Shown: positions 10,263-22,019, numbered from the stretch's first letter. The stretch: 64,000 nucleotides of DNA from Linanthus parryae (GCA_023055425.1 JALGPY010000010.1:21716363-21780362); one strand, 5' to 3'. Translations and numbers: made by a program. The notes: a model not told the origin generated them from the letters alone.

Positions 10263-13200
10263 TGGTGCAAAAAGGAAAGGGCAAAAGGTTTGCCTCATCC
10301 TACAAGGGAAAAGGCAAGTCAGTTGCCAAGTCCAAGGAACCTGCCCTTAAGAATGTTGGTGGCATTGCCAAAGGTGTGACTAAAGGTGAGTGTCACTACT
10401 TCAGTCAGCCTGGACACTGGAGGAGGAACTGCCCAAAATATCTGGAGGACAAGAGGCTTGGAATAGTGATTCCACCACCACCAGGTATTTTTGTTGTGGA
10501 TGTCAATTTAACTGTCTCTACATCATGGGTATTAGATACTGGATGTGGATCTCACATTTGTCGAAACGTGCAGGATCTAAAGAGAAGTAGAAGATTGGCT
10601 AAAGGGGAGATAGATCTGCGCGTTGGGAATGGAGAAAAAGTTGTTGCGTTGGCCGTGGGCGCGTGCAAGCTATCTCTGCCTTCAGGATTAGTTTTAGAAT
10701 TAAATAATTGCTATTTTGTGCCTGCTATGAGCAGAAACATTATTTCTATTTCTTGTTTGGACAAGGAAGGTTTTATTATTTCAATAAAGAACAATTGTTG
10801 TTCCTTTTATTTGAATAATATTCACTACTTTAGTGCGCAATTATTTAATGGACTGTATGTCCTTGATCTAAGCAATCCTGTCTACAACATTAATACCAAG
10901 AGGATTAAAATAAATGATTTAAATCCTGCTTACTTATGGCGCTGTCGTTTAGGCCATATAAATGAGAAATGTGTATCTAGACTCCATAAGGATGGACTAT
11001 TAGACTCATTTGATTTTGAATCATATGAGACATATGAGGCTTGTTTATTGGGAAAAATAACAAAGTCCCCTTTCAATAAGAAAGGTGAGAGGACTAGTGA
11101 GCAATTGGCACTCATACATACTGATGTGTGTGGATCATTTGCCACGCCGGCCAGGGGTGGTTATGTCTACTTCATTACATTTACTGATGATTACACTAGA
11201 TATAGATTTGTGTACCTTATGAAGGCCAAATCCGAATCCTTTGAAGTGTTCAAAGAATTCAAAAATGAAGTAGAGAAGCAACTTGGCAAAAGTATCAAGG
11301 CTCTACGATCAGATCGTGGAGGAGAGTACTTGAGCCAATAGTTTGACGACTATCTTAGAGAGTGTGGGATCGTGCCCCAACTCACTCCACCCGGAAAGCC
11401 ACAATGGAATGGCGTATCTGAGAGGAGGAATCGAACCCTATTGGATATGGTTCGATCTATGATGTGTCAAACTGATCTTCCATTATCATTTTGGGGCCAC
11501 GCTCTATTAAGTGCAGCTTTCACCATTAACCGTGTTCCATCTAAATCAGTCAGGAAAACACCACATGAGATGTGGAGTGGGAGGCATCCCACACTGTCGT
11601 TCATGAGGATTTGGGGCTGCGATATCTATGTAAAACGTTTAAAATCAGACAAGCTAGGGCCAAAATCGGATAAGTGTAAATTTGTGGGGTACCCTAAGGA
11701 AACTAAGGGTTACTATTTCTACAATCCAACCGATAACAAAGTGTTTGTTGCTCGGACTGGCGTGTTTCTAGAAAAAGAGTTTGTATCTAAAGAAGTAAGT
11801 GGGAGGACTATAGAAATTGAAGAAATTCAAGATCCACAAATCACTGAACCGATTATGGAACATGAGCAGGAACCACAAGCAGTTGTGGAACAACCTGTTC
11901 AGGTAACACAAGAGCTTCGTAGATCTAGTAGAGTGCGCCAGGAACCCGAGAGGTATGGACTTCTCATGACCGATTCCGGTGACACGATGCTCACAGATGA
12001 TGAGCCTACTAACTATGAAGAGGCCATGAAAGGGCCAGACTCTCAGAAGTGGCTAGAAGCCATGAGATCCGAGATGGAATCCATGTACACCAACAAAGTA
12101 TGGACTTTGGTGGAACCACCCGAAGGGGCGCGGCCCATAGGGTGAAAGTGGGTCTTCAAGAAGAATATCGACATGGATGGTAATGTTATTACCTATAAGG
12201 GCCGATTGGTGGCTAAAGGATTCAGACAGATTCATGGTATTGACTATGATGAAACCTTTTCACCAGTCGCTATGACCAAATCCATCTGAATCCTACTTGC
12301 GATTGCAGCATACCATGACTATGAGTTTTGGCAGATTGATGTCAGAACAGCATTCCTTTATGGGAATCTCCTCGAGGACGTGTATATGATATAGCCGGAT
12401 GGTTTTGAGGATCCAAAGCAAGCCAATAAAGTCTATAAGCTGCAACGATCCATTTATGGATTGAAGCAAGCTTCTAGGAGTTGAAATCGACGTTTTGATG
12501 AAGTAGTCAAAGAGTTTGGCTTCATTAGAAACAAAGATGAGTCTTGTTTCTACAAGAAGGTTAGTGGGAGCTCTGTAGCTTTTCTGGTCTTGTATGTGGA
12601 TGACATACTACTCATTGGAAACGACGTTCCCATGTTGCAATATGTTAAAGATTGGCTAGGGAAGTGTTTCTCAATGAACGACTTAGGGGAAACAGCCTAT
12701 ATACTCGGTATAAAGATCTATAGAGATAGATCTAAGAGACTACTAGGATCTAAGAGACTACTCGGTTCAACATGCAAGATTCCAAGAAGGGATTCTCGCC
12801 CATGTCACATGGAATCACTCTTTCGAAGAGTGGTTGTCCTTCCAATGAGATTGAGAAGGAATGCATGAGTAGAATTCCCTATGACTCGGCCATAGAATCT
12901 ATCATGTATGCCATGTTATGTAATAGACCAGATATGTCATATGCTTTGAGTGCGAAAAGCAGATACCAATCCAATCCAGGTGAGAGTCACTGGATTGCAG
13001 TCAAGAACATCCTAAAGTACTTGAGAAGAACTAAGGATGCTTTCTTGAGATTTGGCGGCGAGGACGAGTTGCGTGTAAGGGGTTACACTGATGCAAACAT
13101 CCAAACCGACAGAGATGACTTTAGATCACAGTCGGGATATGTGTTTTGCCTGAATGGAGCAGCGGTGAGCTGGAAGAGTTCCAAGCAAGAGACGGTGGCT

Positions 13201-13548
13201 GATTCTACAACAGAGGCTGAGTACATTGCTGCAAATGGCGCAGCAAAGGAAGCTGTTTGGATCAAAAAGTTTGTTTCTGAACTTGGTGTGGTTCCTAGCA
13301 TTGCGGATCCAGTTGAGTTGTACAGGGCGATCGCGCAATCAAAGGAACCTAGGTCATACCAGAAATCCAAGCATGTGCTCAGGAAGTTCCATCTGATTCG
13401 AGATATTATCGATAGAGGAGACGTTCGGATATGCAAGATTCCTACAGATGAGAATCTGTCAGATCCGTTTACAAAGCCGCTTGTGCAGTGGAAGCATGAA
13501 GGGCACACTAGGAGCATGGGCATACGAGATGCGCCAGATTGGCTCTAG
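10259..13548 (+). pseudogene. pol: Pol of element D: nucleocapsid, protease, integrase, RT, RNase H (broken)
   Basis: Domains in order: a zinc knuckle at about 10391-10432 with its second Cys lost (CHYFSQPGHWRRNC); protease WVLDTGCGSHIC at about 10526-10561 with D-T-G intact; integrase zinc region near 10936, where the first His reads Arg (WRCRLGH) and one Cys is lost; integrase core with HTDVCG (about 11117), SDRGGEYL (about 11311) and NGVSERRNRTL (about 11408); RT with LYVDDILLIG (about 12589-12618); RNase H at 13080-13460. Stops occur at 11339, 12143, 12287 and others; a frameshift lies near 12766, where an 18-bp tandem duplication replaces a short segment. RNase H has lost the CDNNG residues including a catalytic Asp. 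Not functional. Confidence 0.9.
12730..12765 (+). repeat. 18-bp tandem duplication in D pol
   Basis: Two near-identical units (12730-12747 and 12748-12765, one difference) stand where relatives encode the LSQ..Y segment after IYRDRS. The event deletes sequence present in element A near 1680-1720 and shifts the frame. Confidence 0.8.
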
Positions 13549-13550
13549 TG

Positions 13551-13562
13551 CAAGTGGGAGAC
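13551..13562 (+). promoter_or_regulatory. Polypurine tract of D
   Basis: CAAGTGGGAGAC lies immediately before the 3' LTR and serves as plus-strand primer site. The same motif precedes the LTRs of A and H. Confidence 0.75.
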
Positions 13563-14985
13563 TGTTGGAATAGATGCACTAGAGGCAATCTAGTTTAGTA
13601 TGAAGGTATTTGTGGCTAGAACATTATTTGTATTATTTATTGGATATTTAATATAATGAAGTCCTTAGATTTACAATTGTATTGTTTATCTTAAATATCC
13701 CTAGAAAAGTATAATGATTAAATGGGATAATCATCTATAGACTAGTATGGGGTTGGATTGATATGGAGATATCATGATCCAACACATGGGTGTGCATTAA
13801 GGGTAATGTCGCACCGGATTGACCCATCTCCGAGAAGGATACATACACGTTATGTTAAGTCACAAGTGCTTCTCGTGGTGCAATGGTATTGTCATTCTTA
13901 GACTTGAAGTCGCTAGGTATTCTAGTTGTGGATTATTGTGATTTTGACAGTGTTAAACGCTACACCGTAACTGGGTAGTTATAAAGGCGTGTACCGAATA
14001 CAATAAGAAGCAAGCTTAGAGATCGTAGTGGACGTAGATAGAATTTGTCCCTCCCACATAACGGGAGTAAATATCCTAGGCCACTCGAGGGATAGTGCTT
14101 TTAGAATGTCTGGCCAGACTCAAATAAATCAATATGGGATATTGGTGTTATTTGCACGAATAAGGCTATTCCCATGGATCAAGAAACTATGGATTGGATA
14201 TACGAGTGTGACTTGTATGTCTCGTTTCCAATCCGGATATAGAGACAAAGGGATGAGACAATTACTTGTACAAGGTTTGTCGTGTGACTATTCTATTAGT
14301 TGGCTAGAATTGATGTTTTGCTAGAAACCGCTCCATATTAGCTAATTGTTGCTACCAACTAAATAAAACCTATGAGGTCACACGCTATATAGAGCTGAAC
14401 TAGATTTGGGAATTAATTAATTGGATTAATTAATTATAAGGATCACTTTGCAACACCTTGCAAACTTAGTAGGACTAATTTTCAAGGAAGGGACTAAACC
14501 GAATTCTAGTGGGACTAGAATGGGTCCTTGAGGTAGTTGGCAAGGATTTGTTGGACTATATAAAAGATGCTCCGTCCTTCCCACACTTATGACCTTATTG
14601 ATAATAACTTGAGTGGGAGAGAACAAAAGGAGAGAGAGCAAGCAAGCAAGGAGGCCGAACGCCCCTTGCCGCCGCCCCCTTCCCGTCGGCCCAATCATGG
14701 AGGCCGAACCTCCTTGTTTCTTCGCGTTGTGTGATTTCTTCTTCCTCTTCCTCCATTCCGGGCTAGCATAAAAGAGTAGGAAGATCTAGAATTCAACTCT
14801 AGGCGTAGATCAACTATAGAGAACGTGACACAATTCACGTTTGAAGTCATCAAAGGAGAAAACCTAAGGTGCGTTATTGGTTTCTTCCTTTACCATGGTT
14901 ATGTCTCTTGACTTGTGATCCTTGGAGGGTATTGCATGGATTATATTTGTTTTTTCCGTGGCGCATCCATGATCAAAACCCTACA
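13563..14985 (+). mobile_element. 3' LTR of element D
   Basis: It starts TGTTGGAATAG and ends CCCTACA, followed by TSD ATCAG (14986-14990). It is slightly longer than the 5' copy because of small insertions near 14420. It keeps the TATATAAA box at 14557-14564 and the hairpin at 14696-14716 with one arm mismatch. Confidence 0.92.
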
Positions 14986-14990
14986 ATCAG
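14986..14990 (+). repeat. Right target-site duplication ATCAG of D
   Basis: Exact copy of 6545-6549. Element B resumes directly after it. Confidence 0.9.
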
Positions 14991-15650
14991 GAGGCGAGAA
15001 GACAAGATTTGTTCGAAAGGAGGAGGAAGACTTTGTTGCAGGATAGAGAATTCAAGTCAATGTGGAGATTTGTTGGGTTTGTGCCTTGAAGTTAGAAGAT
15101 ACTCAACGGATCACAAAGGATGAAGTCCCAGGATGTCTTCGCATGAAGACATCCCAGGATGCAGGAAAGTCAGAATGTCTTCGCAGAATGGTGTGCAGTT
15201 GCAAAACAGGAAGGTCTTTGTACGAAGACATCGGCCCTTCGCACGAAGACATCCTGGAGGCGCAAATAAGAAAAGAATTATTTTTTTAGGGCATCGGGGC
15301 AGTTTTGGGGGTATAAATCGGTCCTTTGGGGTCCTAATATGATATGTAAGCATTGTGAATCGTTCCTACTCAGTGAATAAAGGTCATTCTTTCATGTGGA
15401 CGTAGTTAGCATGTTTTGTGCTAGCGAACCGCGTAAATCTTGTGTGATTGCATTTTTTTCTTGTCTATTCGTGAGGCGTGAGTGATCGTGAGAGTTATAA
15501 GAGTCATTTTGCGAATGTGATGTGAAACGGAGAACAAAAGAGATCGACCCCCAAATGGGCGAAAAGGGGCTCAAAAGAAGACGAGGATGAAGTAGAGATC
15601 GACCAATTCAAGTGAGGAGATGCTATCACTGATGAATTCGGAGCAAATGT
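14991..15650 (+). mobile_element. Tork-like element B, right segment with 3' LTR
   Basis: After D, the 3' non-coding region of B continues to a purine-rich tract (about 15061-15070, ATGTGGAGATT). The LTR starts TGTTGGGTTTGTGCC at 15071, the usual start for Tork/Tnt1-type LTRs. It contains inverted repeats built on TTCG-CA-GAA (15131-15154 and relatives) and a TATAAAT near 15311. Its right end is not resolved; about 15.6 kb is a guess from the usual ~600-bp LTR length. Confidence 0.65.
15131..15154 (+). promoter_or_regulatory. Inverted repeat in Tork-like LTR U3
   Basis: GGATGTCTTC and GAAGACATCC form perfect 10-bp arms around GCAT. Related half or full sites recur near 15174-15190 and 15224-15255. 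Repeated inverted motifs in U3 often bind host transcription factors; no factor is assigned here. Confidence 0.45.
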
Positions 15651-16759
15651 TTCTTTGTAATTAATTGGTGGTCCCGGAATTTTTAGGTAGCCATGGTTTG
15701 TGGTGTATCAATTTGTTCAAACCTCTTGGTTTGTCTTGGATATTTGCCTAAACTATGTCTTTCTTTGATTGTTTTTGAATGTTTTATTTTCTTCCCTTGC
15801 CTACAGTCAGATGTTTAACTTTTAGTATCGAAGCTCTTTTAACTTGATGTAAAAGCCTTCCCTGAAAACAAATGAGTTTGTTTTAGAAACGTAAGCCAAA
15901 TTAGTTTATTAACCAGAGCAAGGAGTTTTTCACAAAACTAGGCTTCTTAGACCCGAGTAAAACGGAAGAAACCCCCACGGGGGACGAGTTACAAATCTAG
16001 ACCTTTTTAGAAACCAACAATACTAATGTTGAATCTCCCAGATGAAACCAACATTAGCATTGTGTGTTTTAATCTTTCGCAGGCCTGGTTTAAAACCGAT
16101 GATCTTAACATCGATTCGTATGAACCGATTATAATATTATCATTTTTCATGACTACGAACCAAGGTTAATAACATCGGTTGTTTACTTAAACGTTTAAAA
16201 CCCGAACTTCTTCTCTACTTTGTTCTCTACCTCCCATTCAAACTCTCTTCCCCTTTCTGTCAGGCAACGGACGAACCAGAGTGCACGGCTGGACGATGAT
16301 GGACGACAGACGCTGACCACTCCCCCACCACTCCCGGCAACCTCGTCGGTACACCCTCCCCCTCTCTCTCACTAGTAAGACCTATTCCTTTGTTCCCATA
16401 TTGCTCTCACCTTATATTTATTTTCCAGGTACAGAGAGTGTGGGTTTACATGTTTTGAACCAAAATTTCGTAATTATGGCACAAATACTCTCAATTGACG
16501 TAAAATTTATTCAATTTTGCACATGTTCCTACGTTTCAAAGGCAAAATTTGAATCGGTTGGATTGATCTGAATTTTGATAGGTACGACTCAGATTATCCT
16601 TCCAACATGACTGTGTGTTCCATTTTTATTCTTAAGTGTCATTGTACGTTGTTAAGAAATTAAATGTGATAATGTATGTTGTTAAGAAATTTATCGGGCC
16701 AGTTGTAACTAGTTCAGATGATTTGGAGCACATTTGTATTGTTCGTATTTCAGGTACTA
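15651..16759. other. Unassigned flank, probable MULE 5' region
   Basis: I find no convincing gene. Around 16090-16180 short ACCGAT / ATCGGT motifs recur in both orientations, reminiscent of transposon subterminal repeats, but no terminal CACTA or long terminal inverted repeat was found. From 16200 the sequence becomes CT-rich, like a 5' untranslated leader, and possible intron acceptor sites (TTTCCAG near 16429, ATTTCAG near 16754) precede the MULE coding start. A short tandem duplication containing TTGTTAAGAAATT lies near 16646-16692. Confidence 0.4.
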
Positions 16760-17851
16760 TGGTTAATGGATTGTCGTTATTTCTTTATTGGGGTGGAAGT
16801 ATTATACCGAATGGGGAAGATATGGGATACGACCGTTCTCATGAACGAGTCATTTATGTTGATCGAAATATTAAGTATGATGCGTTACTTGATTACTTGA
16901 ATGAAAAAGATTACATAAAGCAACTAGGACATGTTGCTATGATGAATTGTCTATATTTGATTAGTGCGCCCCTAACCCGTCGACGTACACACCCTTGGAG
17001 ATTGAATGCGATGATAGTGTGGGAGTCATGATGGGTATAATGGATTTGAATAAATTTAGTTGTATTCATCTCATTTTGGATATAGATCTTCCATAGTCTT
17101 CTGTAATTTTCTTTGACCATAGTGTTTCGGCAATCGGTTCCATTTCATGGGTTCTAACCCAATTCTTAGATAACAAGGTTCATTTTGGTTCAACTTCATT
17201 GGCTGTAACCCAATTCCCTCATTACACGGTTCCATTTTTTACTCCTAAGCTAAAACTTAATCATGATACGATGATAGTAAGTATAGGCGATGATTATTTA
17301 CCATGTGGGAGAGATGTGAATCTTGTTGAGACTAGCCCGCTGGATGATGATGACGATGAAGTTGACCTAATTTTTTATTCACCGGTATGTAACGACTACG
17401 GGGATACGGGTAAGGCCTAGGAGGATGAGTATTTGGGTCGGCAGGATGTTGAAAATTGTTACGAGCCTATGTCTTTCCCATCAAAATACTGGTCTGCTAC
17501 AACTTCACTTGTCTTTCCCACCCAAGAACATCTGATCGATTTTGTCTCCATTTACTCTATTAATCGGATCAGTTCACTTAGTGTATGAAAATCCAATAAA
17601 GAGTCGTGGGTAGCAGCTTGCAAAGTGGACAAAGATAAGGGTTTTATGTGGTATATAAGAGGAAGGTTGAAGTCTAACCTAGGGATGTGGATGATTACTT
17701 GTTACGAGGGACCTCACACGTGCCTGTATGCCTCCATTCGTCTAGATCATCCACACCTCTTATCAAGACTCGTAGCCAATCTTTTCTTAAATCATATCAA
17801 GAATAACCCCGAGTACAAGGTTAATGATATCATACTATGAAAGATCGATTT
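16760..17851 (+). pseudogene. MULE (MuDR-type) transposase, N-terminal part
   Basis: This codes for the N-terminal portion of a Mutator-like transposase, a nuclear cut-and-paste enzyme. From ATG 16760 the frame gives an N-terminal MuDR-type domain with FLYWGGSIIPNGED and then IKYDALLDYLN, followed (17199-17420) by an acidic stretch with DDDDDEVDLIFY. The DNA-binding region follows (about 17610-17840) with WMITCYEGPHTCLYASIRLDH, matching the MuDR zinc-binding domain pattern (GPHTC...DH). Stops near 17029, 17418 and 17586 and changes of frame break it. At 17856/17857 it is interrupted by SIRE-like element F1 and resumes at 28632. The family is recognised by motif order, not by database search. 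Confidence 0.75.
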
Positions 17852-17856
17852 GAAGT
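17852..17856 (+). repeat. Target-site duplication of F1, left copy (GAAGT)
   Basis: GAAGT precedes the left LTR of F1; the right flank at 28627-28631 reads GAAGA, a 4/5 match, consistent with one later substitution. Confidence 0.65.
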
Positions 17857-19355
17857 TGAAAGTTTGTAATGTAAGTATAAAAACAGGATCAAATACTCTA
17901 AAGGGGGGGGGGGTTGAATAGAGTATGGAAAATTTTGATAAAACCTAGTCTTTTGAAAAATTAAAATAAGCCACTGGTTGAATCTCAAGGCCTTGGAGGG
18001 GTTTGATAAAAGACATAAGCTTTCTAAGAACTAGTTAAAGCTTCAATGCCTTGATCTGTAAAATACTTCAAGCCTTTGAACAACCTGTTTTGAGCTAGAT
18101 AGTTTGCAGTGATAAAGAACAATATTGTAAAGTAAAGAACACAATGATTTTACAGAGTTCAGTCACAATTGGACCTAGCCTCTGCCTGAGGGATGTAATC
18201 CCTCTAGGATTTGCAAATCACTTCTTATCAATAACCCATATTGAGCCCTAGATCTCAAGCCTAAGTGAACTGCCTTACACCTATACAGCTTGTGGTTCCC
18301 AACCTATATAGTAACAGCTACAATATGTTGAAACAATAAGAACCTCTTGTTGTTCACTTGAAAAACTAAACTTCTAATTTTGTGAGGTTTAAGAAAGAAA
18401 ACACAAATAAATTAAAAGTATTGAAGAACACAGAAAAGAAGTAAGCAATGAAGCTTGGATGCGTTCTTCAGATTTCTGAATGATTTGATCTCCTTGTTCA
18501 GCAATGTGGAGAGCTTGATTGAATGAAGAGTTGACTGTATGATCTCCACGACAGTAAACACTCTTCTTTATGATAATTCAATCCTCTCAGTCTCTTCTCT
18601 CTGTCTTTGAAATTTAAACTGGAGCTTATAACAAGTTGCAGTAACTGAATGAGAGATTTTAGGAACTGCCTCCCTACGAATCCTCTCCCAAACATGCTTA
18701 GTTCAACATCTATGAATGGATAGCTATTAGAGTTTGTTGTGAGGGGTTTCAAGACCAAACAACCCTGCAACAAACTTGATTTCAAGATCAAACAAAATCT
18801 AGAAAATATATCAACATATTACTGACTGTTTGGCATAACAGTTTCTGCAATAAACTAGGCCAAATTTTTTATAACAAGATAAATACCATATAAGCAATAT
18901 GTATAAGATAATGATAAAATTATGTTTACGACTTATATCAAGTCAGTAACCAATCACATTACCACATATAGCATCCTGCAAGAAAGAATCAGTTAAGCTA
19001 GATAAGACTGTCAGCAGCTCAAGGTAAATTTCAAGGCCTTGGAGCTCTGTGACATTCTTCACAGTTTTAAGCTAATAGCTTTCTAATCCTTGATTCAATC
19101 AAGCTATGAAAATTGTGAGTGTTAGAAACACATAGATATAGTCCAAGAATATTTGTAAGACACATTTAACCAACAACTTATCCAATGCTAAGCCTACACA
19201 CACAAGATTTTTAAACCATACCTAATCAATTCAAATGCAGACATAGACCTTCAAGGCCTTGGAGCCTTGAACATATTTTACCACTGTCTTTCATCGTCTT
19301 TATATAAACTTCCACAGTTCATACTTCACATCAAGACAAAGAAATTGGATTATCA
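17857..19355 (-). mobile_element. 3' LTR of F1
   Basis: About 1.5 kb, homologous throughout to 27130-28626. It includes a run of 11-12 G near 17898-17910 close to its downstream end and copies of CAAGGCCTTG at 17986, 19032 and 19252. Confidence 0.92.
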
Positions 19356-19366
19356 ATCTCCCCCTT
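19356..19366 (-). promoter_or_regulatory. Polypurine tract of F1
   Basis: On the minus strand this reads AAGGGGGAGAT directly before the 3' LTR start TGATAATCC; the same tract precedes the 3' LTR of F2. Confidence 0.8.
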
Positions 19367-19728
19367 GATGAAAGACAAAACAAATATTCTTATGTATTCA
19401 GCACCCTGCAACTCAATAACAAAGTTAAACTCAAAGTATAGTAACATATAGCAAAAAGAACAAAAAGTATGAAAATCATAAAACCACATAAAATGTCATA
19501 GATCATAGATAATCCTACAAAACCAAAACAATCCTACTAACTTATTACACATAAGCACATATATCCTTTTATCCCCATTTTTGACTTTCATCAAACAGAG
19601 TTTAAGGTATGTAGGATCATACTCAGATTTTTTGAAAAAAAAACAGTTTACTGAACTTTAAGGCTTTGATGGATAAAGATAGAAAGAATAGATAGAAGGG
19701 AAAGAAGGGTTCAAGGCTTTGGCTTCAC
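19367..19728 (-). other. Non-coding 3' region of F1
   Basis: AT-rich sequence between the extra ORF and the polypurine tract; no gene seen. Confidence 0.6.
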
Positions 19729-21577
19729 TCAGTAGCATCCTCTAGGCAGTCTTCTTTCCTTCTGAAACCTTGACTTTTCATTTGCTTTATCATCTCTAGC
19801 TTGATCTTGCTCATCTTTAGCAGTTTCATCTCCATCTGAGTCTTCTCGCTCTTCAACTTTTTCTTCTACATTCTCAACCTCTGCAAAAACTTCAACAATG
19901 ATCTCATCAACCATTACAGACTCATTCTCATTAGCTTCCCCAACAACTTCTTCATCTCCAACTTCTTTATCAGTTTATTCAAATAAATCCTTAGAAGTCA
20001 AAATCACTGGAAATGCCTTCTTCTTCTTCTTCTTCTTCTTCAGAAAATCCCCAATCACTTCATTTAAAGCCACACTAGCATCTTGACTGGTAGCAGATGG
20101 AATTTCCTCCAGATTCAAGCCCTTGATAATTATGTCCAATTTCCCAGTCACCAAGGCCTTGATCTTTCCAAGCTCAATAGACAGATCAAACTGTCTTTGC
20201 CTTAAGTCCTCTATTCCATCCTCCATTACCTCAATCCTATCAATGATCTGAGAAAAATCTTGAGTAGCTGAAGCCTTTGAAGCAGTAGCTGCCTCAGGTT
20301 TGATAAACTCTTTCTCCTTCCTCTCAGCAGAGGACAACTCAGAATAGAATTTCCAATGCCCTTTCTCAGTTTTCACAATTCCAATCCTTTGGAGAGCAGC
20401 TTCATCTACCAACCCTAAACCACTAGCAATTTTCTCCTCATCCTTCACTGATATCCCAAAATGCTTACAGAATAATGGCAGCAGATTTTCATAAGGAATA
20501 TGATGATTCCTTGTCCTAGTTGCACAATAAACCATATGCTCCATCACAACACTAGGAAGATCTATCTCAAACCCTTAAAAAATCAGAAACATCAAAATAA
20601 GCACCCTATTAGTAACCAATTCCCTAGAATTTTCTCTTGGGACAATACACCTCATGATAATTGTGAACAAAATCTTAGCTTCACAATTGAGCACATAGTG
20701 TGTCAATTGCGTTGGTCCAGTTGGTGTACCCTCTATGAAAAACATATAATTTTCCTCATCCAAGCATTCTTTTCTTTCAGGATGTTCACTCCCTTGTATT
20801 TCCTAGGAACCCCAAGACCTTGGAAAAAACTTTATGATCTAACCTCATATCAACACAAGCAACTTTAGAGGTTAAAACATAACTCTCTTCCTCTTCTTGC
20901 ACCAAATTCAAATAAAACTGTCTTGTAAGCCTAGGGTAAGCCTCAGAACTAGGGTTTATCATCTTCCAAACAGATGAATATTTCAATTTTCTGATTCAAA
21001 CTTTGTCTAAAATATCTAATAGATCATCAGAAATTAATTTTCAGAAAGCAACTTTGGAAGAAACATATCCATCCATCCAAACTTGTTTGACTTCTGGACT
21101 AATAAACCAATTTTAAGAAAGTAAATTCTTACCAAAACTTCCTTTGCTTTTGGCTTTAACAGCACTTTGCTTAACTCTGACCTTTTTCTCAGAAGGTTGA
21201 TCATCTTTCACTTCTGGTTTTTGCTTCTTTGATGTCTGATCCTTCTGTTTGTCTCCCTCAGCTTTCTTATTCTTGTCTCCCCCTTTCTTCTTCTTTGATT
21301 CAGATTGACCCTCTTGATCATTCTTCTGTTGCTCTGCTTCTGGTACTTCTTCCCTCTGTTCTTGACTTTTTCGAACTTCTTCTGATTTTGCCCTTGAAGT
21401 CTCCACATCCTTCACTAGTTTTACATTTTTAGCTGGAGGAGATGCTTCTTGCATGCTCCGTGTCCACTCTTAACCAAAATCAGATATGGGGACCTCAATT
21501 TTCTTGATGGCTCTATTCTTCTTCCTCATTGTTGAAGGCTCTGCATTCTGTTGAAGTCTTGCTGATTTGCGCTCCAT
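19729..21577 (-). pseudogene. Extra ORF downstream of pol in F1 (SIRE env-like position)
   Basis: This sits where SIRE1-type elements carry an env-like or unknown third ORF. From ATG at 21577 (MERKSARLQQNAEP) the frame gives a lysine/glutamate-rich N-terminal region (about 21113-21454, many KKK and EE runs). A more structured part follows with YPRLTRQFYLNL (about 20915-20950), then a long segment at 19975-20547 (HWKFYSELSSAERKEKEF; coiled-coil-like IDRIEVMEDGIEDLRQRQ) and an acidic tail at 19729-19914. No signal peptide or transmembrane segment is clear, so calling it envelope is unjustified. Stops and frameshifts break it. A related region occurs at the same place in F2 (54088-55888), for example YPRLTRLFYLNM. 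Confidence 0.65.
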
Positions 21578-22019
21578 TTAGCTTTAGGGGTTTTAGTAGA
21601 AGAAGGAGAGAATTGAGAGAGAGAGAGATAATAATGAAGATATTGAGAGAGAGTTGAAAAGAAAATCCCTGGAGTTCAACTTATAAGTTAAAGAAACATA
21701 GTTTAAAAATGACTCTTTTTGATCTGCATGCAAAACATCGAATCTGAAAGATATTTCAAGATATTTTGTTGTATTTTGAGTAAATTTCAGATTAAATGAA
21801 GTATTCTACAATTATCCAATACGATGATGCACAATATTTGGAAGTCCAATTATTGAACAGAATTTGCACAAATTTATCAAAGCCTTTGAAGAACAATCTC
21901 AAGGCCTTAAAGAATTCTGCAATTACTCAGAAACTTCAAAGATTTGAAGCATACTTCCAAGGCTTGGAAAGTATGATCTCAAGGCTTTGAGATTTCAACA
22001 TATAGGCACATACAAGATC

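Larger units (their letters stand above)
6550..14985 (+). mobile_element. Full-length Angela/BARE-like copia retrotransposon D
   Basis: This element is structurally complete. It has two LTRs (6550-7949 and 13563-14985) with TGTTGG...CTACA ends, a Met-type primer-binding site, a long leader, gag, pol with protease, integrase, RT and RNase H, a polypurine tract and a 5-bp TSD (ATCAG). The LTRs differ by scattered substitutions and small indels (the 3' copy has an extra AATTAATT-rich block near 14420), so the insertion is not recent. Gag and pol carry stops and frameshifts; it could move only with enzymes supplied by another copy. It sits inside Tork-like element B. The Angela assignment comes from the gag start (RSVFEKDKLSGTNFLDWY) and LTR start, both characteristic of BARE-1 relatives. 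Confidence 0.93.

Noticed and set aside
15111..15353. Overlapping open frames in the Tork-like LTR
   Set aside because: They arise from the repeated GAAGACAT motifs in U3 and have no support as genes.
16080..16190. CACTA (En/Spm) subterminal repeats
   Set aside because: ACCGAT/ATCGGT motifs recur a few times, but no CACTA terminal repeat or matching opposite end was found, and the stretch is next to a MULE.
19729..21577. Envelope glycoprotein in F1
   Set aside because: The position fits SIRE1 env-like ORFs, but I see no signal peptide, no fusion peptide and no clear transmembrane helix; the sequence is mostly highly charged.
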